From contig CM060856.1 in NCBI GenBank assembly GCA_030737835.1, positions 8,039,670 to 8,103,669 of the forward strand: DNA of 64,000 bases, read 5' to 3'. The translations under genes and the position numbers were made by a program. Shown piece by piece: positions 37,669-48,900 of the stretch. The notes under the pieces are model-generated. The model was given only the letters and a program-made list of their open reading frames with translations. It had not been told where the DNA came from and ran no database searches. Position 1 is the stretch's first letter, and every line of letters starts with the position of its first letter. The stretch is from Acorus gramineus (taxonomy: Eukaryota; Streptophyta; Magnoliopsida; Acorales; Acoraceae).

Positions 37669-37779
37669 GATTGCGGTGATGATTCAGAATTTTCAAGCTC
37701 AACAGACCGTATCGCATGTCCCCTCTTCTTTGTAGAGATGGGGATCTGCATGGCGACTATCCCGCTGAACTGAGCGATC
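37669..37779 (+). ncRNA. Candidate C/D-box snoRNA 1 of 4
   Basis: Box C GTGATGA (37676-37682) and box D CTGA (37770-37773) are closed by a six-pair terminal stem, GATTGC (37669-37674) with GCGATC (37774-37779), one G-U included. A second CTGA lies at 37765. An internal hairpin (TCCCCTCT ... AGA ... GGGGA, 37719-37744) makes it longer than its neighbours. Such RNAs usually guide 2'-O-methylation of rRNA; I could not identify the target. Confidence 0.72.
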
Positions 37780-37868
37780 TCTGTTTTTTCTTTCGTTTCT
37801 TTCATTATTAGGGTTTTGATTCTCTGTTTTGGGTTTTTGATCGGTTGAAAGTGTTTTTTTTAATCGAA

Positions 37869-37970
37869 ATCAACGATGAGGATAAGAAAGCTCCCTCTTC
37901 TGAAAAGAAGTTTGAGGACAATCGCTGGCGGAATCGAACCAATGTAACTTAACGCCATTACTGAGTTGAT
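37869..37970 (+). ncRNA. Candidate C/D-box snoRNA 2 of 4
   Basis: Terminal stem ATCAAC (37869-37874) with GTTGAT (37965-37970) is perfect. Box D CTGA is at 37961-37964 and a D' CTGA at 37900-37903. Box C is read as ACGATGA (37873-37879), with C in place of the usual U and overlapping the stem, which is its weak point. Target not identified. Confidence 0.6.
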
Positions 37971-38040
37971 CATATTTTGTGTCCTCTCTTTTCAAAACTG
38001 ATTTTTTATTTTGATTTTTTTTTCTATTGTTTTTGTTAGA

Positions 38041-38131
38041 GCAGATGGTGATGAAGTAATATATTGAAAATCCAACACTTGATCTGAATTACCTTGTGAT
38101 GTATTTTTATTTTCATTGCTTCTGAATCTGT
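38041..38131 (+). ncRNA. Candidate C/D-box snoRNA 3 of 4
   Basis: The most complete of the set: box C GTGATGA (38048-38054), D' CTGA (38084-38087), C' GTGATGT (38096-38102), box D CTGA (38122-38125), terminal stem GCAGAT (38041-38046) with ATCTGT (38126-38131). The guide ahead of D' would be within ATCCAACACTTGAT. Target not identified. Confidence 0.75.
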
Positions 38132-38187
38132 TGCGTTAGTTTTGATTAAGTTCTTTGTGTTTTTTTGTTGTTGTGTTTGGGAAACTG

Positions 38188-38288
38188 ATCATCAAGTGAT
38201 GAAATGTGGAAGATTTAATCTTAGGACACCTTCCTACACGGTTCATGAGAGCCGTGAATGAGAAATGCTTTCTATTTCTGATGATGAT
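38188..38288 (+). ncRNA. Candidate C/D-box snoRNA 4 of 4
   Basis: Perfect seven-pair terminal stem ATCATCA (38188-38194) with TGATGAT (38282-38288), box C GTGATGA (38196-38202), box D CTGA (38278-38281). The inner C'-like GTGAATGA (38254-38261) follows a CACGG/CCGTG stem. The guide ahead of box D would be within GAAATGCTTTCTATTT. Confidence 0.72.
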
Positions 38289-40194
38289 GTGCTTTTTTTA
38301 CACCGGTTTAAAGATTTTTTGGAATTTAATCATTCGGAATACTTATACTGATCTGAAATCTATCATGAAAATACAATATTCCATGAAAACACTTGACTTG
38401 TTTTAATGAACTTTATTATTGTCAGGGAAAGTTCGTTTAGTCCCGGCCAACATGGTTTATGGCACCTCCACTGTGCTCCATTTCTCCCTTTCTCCAAAAT
38501 TAAGCACAGTTGGATGAATTTGGACTTCGGTTCTCCAAAGGGTCGTTCGTAGGGTTCTTTCATGTAGCACCCTATAGTGATCTGGTCATTGATTGTACCT
38601 TAATTTTTTTTTAAAGTGTACTCGTGACTCTTTTACTGTAGATATGAGTACCCATTAAAAATTTTAAAATTTATATTTAAATATATTTTTAGCGTTTAGT
38701 TTTTTAAACTAAAATCTTTCTTTAGACAAAATTTAATAAAATATAATTTTTTAAAAATTGAGTTTGGAATATAAAATTTTAAAAATCTATTTCACGTCTA
38801 AATCCACTCTATGTGGATTCTCATTGGTTGTTACAGTGAAGAACATTGTAATGAGCCACCCTCATTTTAGAGGCACTCTTTTGGGAATCCTTTTGGATGT
38901 GTTTGGGTCGATTTTGTGATCGAAACATAAAATGTGAATTCTATGTTTTAGTTCCTCTTAAAATATGTTATGTATCATGCATCATATGGTGAAAGAGAAA
39001 TTAAGGTGTGAAATTGATTTTATTGTATGGTGGACTTTACTTATTTAATTCCTTTTAAATGCATGAAAATTCACAATTCACAGATAACTACCACCTATTT
39101 AATTCCCTTCAAATTCACGCATGTGAAAATTATTTTTACATGAACTAATGAAAAATGACATGTATAAAACAATGGAATGAATGAAAGAAAAAAAAATCAA
39201 AAGCATGCTTGGGTTGTGTCCTTGGTTGTTCTCGTGTGCTTGTGTGCATTTAAAGTGAATTGAATAATTGCAGTTTATTATGTAATAAATTTAGTTTTGC
39301 ACCTTAGTTTTTCTTTCATCATCGCGTGATTTGTGACATGTTTTAAAAGGAATTATAGTAAGATCATATCATGTAGAAAACATAATAGAGAATCTGTTCC
39401 TGTGTTAAATTCTCATTCGATATAAATTTTTTCACTTTTCTTGAAAGTGACAAAAATGTTTAGTCTGTGCATGATGTTAAGGATCCATAGAGGTGAGCCA
39501 ATACATCTCGTGGTAACAAAAATGTATTGCTTGGAGGTATGTTAAGATTTAATCTTTGGTTCATATATTGTTGTCCAAACCTTCTTAATTCGCATCTACG
39601 TTGAAAAAAATTCTTTTGTAATTCTTTATATAAGGAAATAGAAAATATTGGATCCTCACCCACACAAGCAAATTGTTGATAATTTTTTTTGATGAAAATG
39701 GTATATAAAATTGCTCGTAACAACGCACTATTGAAACGCTGAGGATCCATATTCTATAGAGGTGATCTTGTTTAAGTTCTTTGTAAAACATGTTATGTAT
39801 CATCCTATGCATCGGATGGTGGGAGAAAAGTCAGTGTGAAACCATTTATGTTGTATGCAGGCATGTGGAAATTCGCATGAAATAAAACGAATGACTCGTA
39901 TGAAAACTATGGAATGAAAGAAGAAAAAAAATATTAAAAGCAAGTTTAGGTTGTGCTCTCGCTATAATGGAATTGGTTTTACACCTTGGTTTTCTTTTTA
40001 CCATTGGATGTATAAAGTAATATGTGACAAGTTTTAAGAGGAATTAAAGTAAGATCACATCATGTAAAAGAATAATGGAGCAACTTTTGTTAAATATTTT
40101 GATGAATTATATGAAGATATATCATATATGTGCTGTTGATGTTTTTTTTTTCCTCCATTATTCTTTTGTATATAATTCATATAATATACATTTA
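38289..40194. repeat. Spacer with a diverged direct repeat pair
   Basis: 38940-39400 and 39780-40080 share in the same order ATGTTATGTATCAT, GCATG...AAAATTC, GGAATGAATGAAAGAA or the like, AGGTTGTG, TGTGACATGTTTTAA and AGATCATATCATGTA. This is a diverged duplication or two copies of one repeat. A 96-codon minus frame between them (39460-39750) is unrecognised. No gene supported. Confidence 0.5.
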
Positions 40195-43100
40195 AATACT
40201 TTTGTATATATCATATACATTTATAGGATATATGAAAGAATATCAGAGATAAGAGAGTTATAAGTAATAAGAGGTAGGGAATAATTAATGTAATGATTAA
40301 GAGTGGGGGGTTATGGAGTTAAGAGTGGGGAAGATGATTGGTTGGAGAAGTGGTGGTTATTTAAAGGGGGAATACCACCACTTTCCCAGCAGCTTTCTCT
40401 ACTCTTTCAACTCCGCTCATTCAACTTCGTAGCCCTCTATTTTAATCACCACATTAATTATTTTCTCACCTCTTTGATTTGTAACTCTCAATATTTGAGA
40501 TTCCTTAATGTATCTTATACAAAGAAGTATATTGTCTTATATTCTATAACCAATAAGTGAAGAATAAGAACTCTTTCTCTAATTCTCTTTTTTATATGCT
40601 TTGTTTATGTATTTTTATGTCTATGTATTATAGTTAGTTTATAACATGTTATCATCACGATGAACTCATCCATTTAAAGTGCTCAAAGGGTTTGTATTTT
40701 ACAAATTTAATTTTTGTAGGTGATGTAACGAGACTACACACAAGTGAATGGTATCTTGGTTTTGATTCCTAATATTTAGATTTATTTCATCATATAGTCT
40801 ATATTTATTTATGGTCAATTTTTTCAGTCAATAGTTGGTCTACTGCATATTCTTTCTTTAGTGGTGTTTAAGATCATCTCATCAATGTATGCTAACCAAA
40901 AAATATGTAATGCGTATAAGAATTGACAGCTTGATCATTTTTCACATTTTATGATCAAAATTGTTATCTCACGTACTATGTTTTGTATTTAAATAAATAC
41001 ATGAATTTTAAGCTTTTACATATTATTATAAAGATGCACTTTTACACATATATATACATTTTAATTAAGTACTCATAAGCTTAAGCTTCTCCAATTGATT
41101 GGTGAATGCTATGGATTAAGCTTAATAAGATCTTTAAATCCGTGCTTGCTGTTGCAAATAGAAATGTCAATCTAATTAGCTATGATTTTTTATTCTTAAG
41201 TAGTGTGAATGCATGGAATAACTGCTAACCACACCTCATAAACATGTTATTGCATCGGCAATTACACATCAATTTACTTTGTTATTTTATATGCAAACAT
41301 AATTAGAAATTTTTGTTTTTCAATACCTATATTTTTTGTATGGCTATCATTTATCATGAAATTTTATTCTTGAAAATATAAAGTATATATATCATTAAAG
41401 AATATCATGTTCCTAAGGACTGATTATATTGGATTCTTGAAAAATCATGTAAAATTTTATTTTATTTTATCCCTGAATGATTATGCAAAAATTATTTTAT
41501 AGATATTTGGAGGATCATGTAAAAAATATGATTAAAAATTATTCTGAAAAAACTACATACAATTTTATTATCCCTGAGAAAAAAAAATTTAATGGCTACA
41601 TGGGGCTATAGAATATATTTATTAGTCTTTGAAGGATCATAAAAAAAAAAAGTGGCTACATGTATTTAGTGGAAACATGTAAAAATTGTGATTAACTTTC
41701 ACTATCATAATAAAGAGGATTTAAATATTAATACCTCGTTGATAAATGTTCACCTATCATTATGCATCAAATGTGCTCTAATTGTAGCAATATTGAGAGT
41801 ATTAATTTTATGTTCTTGTTGTCAAACAACGATTTGAAGAAAAATCATATAACCTAGTGGCGTAGCATTATTGTTTAAAGCAAATGCATTTTATTTTATT
41901 TTTACCATGAAAGTTGTTGTCAAGAATAATGAGATCATGATTTATATAGTTGAAAGCACAACAATCATCGAGTTTGTAAAACATCTCAAACCACTGGAAG
42001 TGGATTGCTATTGAACAAAGTATAATCAAAGGGAAAAGGTTTGCAGCCCTAACACGAAAAAAATGATTGTTATTTATGTGGTGTTTAAAAATATGGTCAC
42101 TTACTTGATATACCATTAAACTTTTGTCATTTATGTATTTATATTTTTATATTTTCTTTGTTATCTGAAATGCATTTTCTTATTTTTATATTTGTTTTAT
42201 TATTTTGAGTTTAATATTAGTTAATTCAAATGGTAGTATTATTTCTGGTACTATAAATTTGATAAGGCTCCTAAAGTGCAAATATTATATGATCATGAGA
42301 TATATATATTGATGCTTCAAACAGTAAAAAATTTAATTACAAATAACCAGAAGTTTCTTTCGTCTAGTGATAAGGATGTTTTTATTGCTCGATTTTTGAA
42401 TCATCATTATAATGACACAATATTGCCGTCGTTAGGGGGAGAAAATCTGTCGCTTGAAGAACGACATGAAATTTATTAGAACAGTATATTATAAGAGAAT
42501 TGAGTATCAGTCCCAGATGCATTTACTCATACAGAAAAAGTAACAAGGTCACATATTCAACTATAAAAACTCCAATTTGGATTGATATTCTAATTGAAAA
42601 AACTATAAGTATGTCGGTTAATAAATCAAAGAAGGCACGTCTGAAGCTTGGAAGATTTATGGGTTCAAAAAATTCAGTTCTTTAAAGGAGAAAATAATGA
42701 AAAATAATTCTTTAGAGGAAAATGAAACACTTGAAAGATCCCTATTAATAACTTCTCCATAAGATAAAATCCGTGAAGAGACTCAAGTTCCGGAAGACAC
42801 ATAAATCCTTGAAGAGACACGTCCCTGGGATCGCAAACAAGTGATCATCGATGATATATTTTCATTTACAGTAGCTACAGAAATCATTTCAGATGATGAT
42901 TCAGAACCATGTTCAGTGGATGAATGCAGACAAAAAAAAATTGTTGGCCACATAGGAAAGCTGCTATTCAAATAGAATTGGATTCACTTGCAAAACATTA
43001 AGTATTTGAATCAGTAGTCCTAACCCCTGAAGTTGTTAAACTAGTAGGATGTAAATGAGTGAAATAAATGAGATTGTTAGATACAAAGCTCGTCTTGTGG

Positions 43101-44999
43101 TACAAGATTTCCTGCAGAGACCTAGGATCGATTTTGAAGAGACATATTCCCCTGTGATGGGCACAATCACATTTCGGTATTTAATTAGTCTTGTAATCTG
43201 AGAAGGACTTGATATACATCTAATGGATGTGGTTACTGCATATTTATATGGAAAATTACATACCGACAGTTATATGAAAGTTCTTGAAGGATTAAAATTG
43301 TCTGAAGCAAAAACAAGAAACATGTACCCAATCAAGCTTAGACGATCCTTGTATGGATTAAAACAATATGGACGAATGTGATATAACTGTTTCAGTGAGT
43401 ACTTAATAAAAGAAGGATATGTCAATGATCTAATATGTCCCTATGTATTTATTAAGAAAAAGGAACTCAGATATAAATTTAATGATATAAATTTAATTGG
43501 GAATCCTAAAGAGCTAAAAAAAGCTTCCGAATATCTAAAAAAGACTTTAAAATGAAAAATCTTAGAAAAACAAGATATTGTGTCGGCATGCAGATTGAGC
43601 AAAGTTTAAACATGATACTTGTTCATTAGACAATGTATATTGAAAAAAAATCTTGAAGCGTTTTAATATAGACAATTGTCTTTCATTAAATTCTCTTATG
43701 TTTGTCATGTCATTTGACCTAAATCCCCCGTTTGTTTTGGGAATAAGCCCCCAGATAACCCCAGATAACCTCAGATAAGAGTTAAAGGGTGTTTGGAAAC
43801 CCCGGATAACCCTTGATAAAGTTGCAAGAATAAACTGATATAAAGTAGTATATGGATTTCAACTAACCCCTAGAATTAAAGTTATCCTAGGTTATTCCAC
43901 TCAAAGAATATGTGGGTCCATTGTCAAATCAACTGTCATCACCTCTTATAAATCACATGTCAAATCAACTATCATTATTTTTTCATCTTTTATAAATCTT
44001 TATCCATACTTTATTCATATTTTACTAAACAACAAAACATTTATTCTTACGTTTACCAACACGAATAATTCAAAACACAACAAAACACAAAATCATTTTA
44101 TCCTTATTTATGCTTGAAGAAATGTATACCCAAGAATAAATCATATTCCCGTTTCAAACGGGGGGAAAGAATGATCATTTTCGTCCTAAAGAGCATAATT
44201 AAAATATTCTTGAACCTGAAGTACCATATCTTATTGTGATTGATGAATTATTATATTTAACATAATGTACTAGATATAACATTGCATTTTTAGTTTATTC
44301 TATTGGCCATATTTAGTTCTACTCCAACTTGGAGGCATAAGAATTGCGTGTAGCACATTTTTCATTTTATTCGTGGAACGATATGGCCTCTGCCCAACGA
44401 TGACAACACAATTCGAGATATAAGTAATTGCATTGGGACACGATGAGCTTAAAACCATATTTTTAATCTCATCGTTATGAGGGTGAATATTATTAGATGA
44501 CATTTGCGTGTTGTACTCCTTCTCCTTCGTCTAGGTTTTATCCCACTAGGTTTTCCTAATAAGGTTTTAACAAGACAGTGTTAAAGCGTAAACACCAATT
44601 TAAGATAAAGTATATTGTATTATTTTTTCTTCGCTTTGGTTTTTTCCACTGGGTTTTTTAAGCAAGGTTTTAATGAAGCAATTATCTTAGCATAATGGTC
44701 ATTCAAGAGGGAGTGTTGTGAATATGTTGGATAACCACCACTTCTTCAACCCATAACCTTCCCCACTCTTCAACTCCATAACCTCCTATTTTGATCACCC
44801 CATTAACTACCCCCTCACTTCTTTGGCTTGTAACTCCCATCCTTCATGTATCCTATAAATAGTAAGGCATTGCTTATATTCCATAACCAACAAGTGAAGA
44901 ATAAGAAATCTCTCTCTTTACTTCTCTTCTCTATATGTTTGTGTGCTTTGTTAATGTACTTTTATGTTCATGTATTATAGTTAGTTTATGACAATAACA
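40195..44999 (+). mobile_element. Decayed Ty1/copia LTR retrotransposon with MITE insertion
   Basis: Left LTR about 40367-40646, right LTR about 44714-44999. They share GTGAAGAATAAGAA, GTATTATAGTTAGTTTAT and a TATCTTATA or TATCCTATA TATA-like box. A polypurine tract (AAGAGGGAG) precedes the right LTR. Between them on the plus strand are a Gag zinc-knuckle relic (CYLCG ... YGH, near 42090, with a stop and the last Cys lost), an integrase-side relic (near 42390-42450), and reverse-transcriptase relics at 43070-43450 (YKARLV, EETYSPVMG, LMDVVTAYLYG, SLYGLKQ) broken by several stops and frame shifts. It is dead. The left edge carries a piece of LTR in inverse orientation (40195-40365). Confidence 0.85.
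43725..44165 (+). mobile_element. MITE inside the copia relic
   Basis: Left end CCCCCGTTTGTTTTGGGAAT and inverted right end CCCCCGTTTGAAACGGGAAT form terminal inverted repeats. The interior matches 7920-8369 and partly 50022-50451 (CATGTCAAATCAACT, TTACGTTT, ACACAAAATC). Non-coding. Confidence 0.75.
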
Positions 45000-45949
45000 T
45001 GAAAGTAGAGCCTGAAAATCCTTCAAACAGATGATTTCTACTCTTTCGTGTTTTTACATATGATGAAAACGATTGGATTGGTGAAAGAGCAAATGAATAT
45101 ACAAGTTTCGATTAAAAAAAAAAACCGTGGAAATAAATTTAGTGTAGGAAAAAAAGAAAAAGAAAAAAAAAACGTGGAGTAAATGTGCCGCACAAAAAAA
45201 AAAGACTCAGCCTTTATAAAATGAATTTTTTAAGATAGTATTTGAAAACACATTTGATGAAAATATTACTTAAAAAAAAATGAAATGCCAAAAGTTGTTT
45301 TCAAACAACTTCATAAAATTAAGCTTAATTAAAAGATTGTCTCCGTTTTTAATACAATTTTTTTTATTTTTAACATCAAATAGTGTAAAAAATGACTTTA
45401 TGAAGAATCAAATTTTATTAAGTTATTTCATATCCAAAAATATACTATTCAAATGCATTGCCAATACCCAATAGATCAGATTTGGTTAGGCAGTAAATTT
45501 CAAAAAATAATTTATGATTGATTAAATAAGTTACTTAAAAAAAACTATTTTACCCAATTTTTTCATGCTGTTTTGTCATATTTTAAAACATAGAAAATCT
45601 AAATAAAAACCATTTTTCCAACCAAAGTTTCCTATCCTTCAAGGATTTTTAAGAAATCAAATTACTATATTACCCTTAATCCAGATTTGGCATTCCAAAT
45701 ATGACCAAGGGCAATTCAATAAATTACCACTCTCAGTCTAATCTCCGGATTTAAAATGACAACTGGAACACTCACTTCCAGCCCATCCAACGCAAATGCC
45801 CGCCACTAATCCCCACCAATCACACGTCGCCAAGTGTCACTCTCTCATACAATCTTCTCACAACAAGACAAAAAAATCTCCATAGCTTCTCATCAGAAAA
45901 AAAAAAAAAAAAAAAAACGAATAAACCAAGAATCGAAGAACAAACAAAC
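45000..45949. other. Upstream region of the ORANGE gene
   Basis: AT-rich with poly-A runs; 45770-45940 is the proximal promoter and leader, ending in a long A run just before the ATG. No other gene seen. Confidence 0.5.
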
Positions 45950-48900
45950 ATGATCTGTTCAGGTCGAATCGTGACCTGCTCTCCCTCTCCGACGCCGTCG
46001 ATCCCTCCTCGTATCCCGACCGCCGGACCGAGGTGGCCCGACTCCTCCTGCCTCCGATGGCGTCCGCCTTCCGCCGCCGCCGATCCCGACGCTTCGTCCG
46101 TCGGCGCCTCCGACCCCGACTCCTCCGATAGGAACGCTTCGTCCGCCGGGAGGTGATCGCATCTTGTCTCTGCGCGTTCGATTGATGGATTTGATGAGGT
46201 AGAAGTGATTGTGTTTCATTCGATTGTTTGACGTGATTTCGTGATCAGTGCAGCTTCTGCATAATTGAAGGACCGGAGATGGTGCAAGACTTCGCGAAGA
46301 TGGAGCTGCAAGAGATCCAGGACAACATTCGAAGCCGCCGGAACAAGATCTTCCTGCATATGGAGGAGGTGGGGTGTGATGTCCTGTATTGATGAGTGGA
46401 TATAGTTTAGTAAATACTTGCTGCTCTGTTTGTTGTTTCATTTGCCAACGTTGATGCATATTTGTTCAGTATTTACATATTTTGGGAATTAATGGATTCA
46501 AATGCTTTCTTTTGTTCTCTCATTAGCATAAGTTGTTTTTGTTCACAATTTATTATGCTCAAGCATTTTTTTTTTAAAATATTCTCATGTCTCTATATAA
46601 GCAATTGAATTTTTACTGTTAAAAGTTACCAAGTTTATCCTGGGTTAGGACTGAGCCAAACAGGGTCAGTGTGATTGTAGATAGAATTGTAGGCCCACCT
46701 TTGATAGCTAAATAAGGAATTAAGTTATTCTGGAAATATTCAGGACTCCAGGAATCTCACGATCCAAGCTGAACAATCATAAGACTAGCAACAGGAAACT
46801 AAAGTGAAGCCAGGACATTGCCCGAAGGACTCAAACAATCAATACCGATCTTTTCTATGCTTCTCAATGAGTGAGGAGATTCTATCTAACTTCATATCTG
46901 ATTGGTTAATACTTGAGTTGAATCATGTTTCATGATGACTTACTCTTGAGGATGTTAACATAAGACCAGGGGCGGACGTACGAGTTGGCCGGGCCGGGCT
47001 ACCCGGCCCAGATTTTACATTTTTTTTTTATATTTGATGATACATGTTATAATATTTATATTTTATGTTATATAAATTGCATTTTATATAAAAAAATATT
47101 TATAACAAACTAGATATCAACCTGATAAATTAATAATAAATCAAATAGTATCATAACAAATTGGATCTCAACCTAACAAAGGAAATCGAACTCCAGCCCG
47201 TTTGGAAACAGGTTTAGGCAACTTTTGAAGCTGCTTTTCCCAAATCTGTTTCCAAACAAAAAAAATAGGGTCCAAAGTTGCATACATTTTTTTTGTGAAA
47301 AAGTTGCTCAAAATCTGAGTTTTCCAGGAACTATGGATAGATAGCTTCTTGCAAAGTCAGATTTAAACCCAGCTTTTGCATAAAATCAGTTTTGTAATCG
47401 TGCAACTAAACGTAGCCTGATCTTATTATAAATTCTAATGATTCTAAATTTTAAAATTCAAATATTATCTTAAGAATTATTGAAAATTGAACAATAAAGA
47501 AAATTTATATCCATAAAACAACTCTTTTTATTTTCCAAGCAACTCTCCCTATTTTTCTATCAATTCTTACAAAATCAAAGTACTCAACTTTAATTACATT
47601 TTTTTTCCCTTTTCTTTACATGTATATGTCTTTCAAATATCGCATTATTTGATACATAAATAATTACATCAAATATAAGAACAACAAACTTCCATATAAA
47701 TATTTAATATATAGCCTATCAAATATAAGAATAAAAAAATTTCTATATAAATATTTAATATAGGCTACGTAGCCCACCCCAAAATATTGTCCTGGATCCG
47801 CCCCTGCATAAGACTCTGAGCATCTTGTCATAATTTTTTGGTCATCCAGCCATGAATCAACATTTATCCTCTTTGCTGGAGACTGTAAATTGATAGCACA
47901 TTTATAGTGCATGCCAACATTGGACGCATGGTAATGTTTCTTTTTGAGTATTCCCTGTCATTATATAGAAAGGAATGGTACTCAAAAAGAAAGTCTAACT
48001 TTTTGTCTGTCTTTTTCTCTATTATCAAGCAATATATTAACATTTCACAAATTGCACGTGTGAACGGTTGGAGACCAGTGAGAGATGTGGACTGTTCTAT
48101 TAATGTTTTATTTATATGTAAATCCCTCTGTTTGTATATGTGTGACCTCTCCAGTTTTACCAAGCACCTTACATAGTGTCACTCTCAAATTGTAACCAGC
48201 AACTTTCATGTTATATTTCATTACTAGTTTGCAGATTCATATATTCAAGTTGAAAATTTTGAGCATCTTTCTTCTGCAACCATTGCAGGTTCGCAGATTA
48301 AGGATACAGCAGAGAATCAAGAATGCTGAACTTGGAATTCTAAATGATAGACAAGAAAATGATCTTCCTGACTTTCCATCATTTATACCATTTTTGCCGC
48401 CCCTGGTAAGTTTCCTCTTTTTAGTCTTCAAGTTGAGGAAAGGGTCTATTATCCATGCTTACATATGTTTGTTAGCTATTCTCTTCAATTCTGTAGAAAC
48501 ATGTCTTTTACTAATGTTCATTGCAAATCTAATACCTTTTGTGGTTGTCACTTACAGACAACAGAAAATCTTAAGCTATATTATGCTTCTTGTTTCTCTT
48601 TGATTGCTGGGATAATCATCTTTGGCGGACTTCTTGCCCCAACTGTAAGTCTCTTTGTGCTTCACCAAATGCTTTCATGTTAAAATGTGACTAACTGTAC
48701 AATTTCTATTGGTTTTCGTTTGCTCCTCATGCTTTCTTCAGCAGTGTATCAATACCTTGCCCACACACCTTCTGGAATAAAATTAGAATATCATTAGGAT
48801 ATGGAAAATGATGCTAGGTTTGAGAATCCAAAATTGGTGTTGGTGCTGATACTTGCCTCAGATGAATTTCACTGAACCCCTAGGTGGCCAAATTTGCGTC

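Noticed and set aside
37384..37773. 129-codon plus-strand frame
   Set aside because: It overlaps the telobox/TATA promoter and the first snoRNA, with no protein motif.
45959..46459. 166-codon minus-strand frame
   Set aside because: Shadow of the GC-rich first exon of ORANGE; Arg/Gly low complexity.
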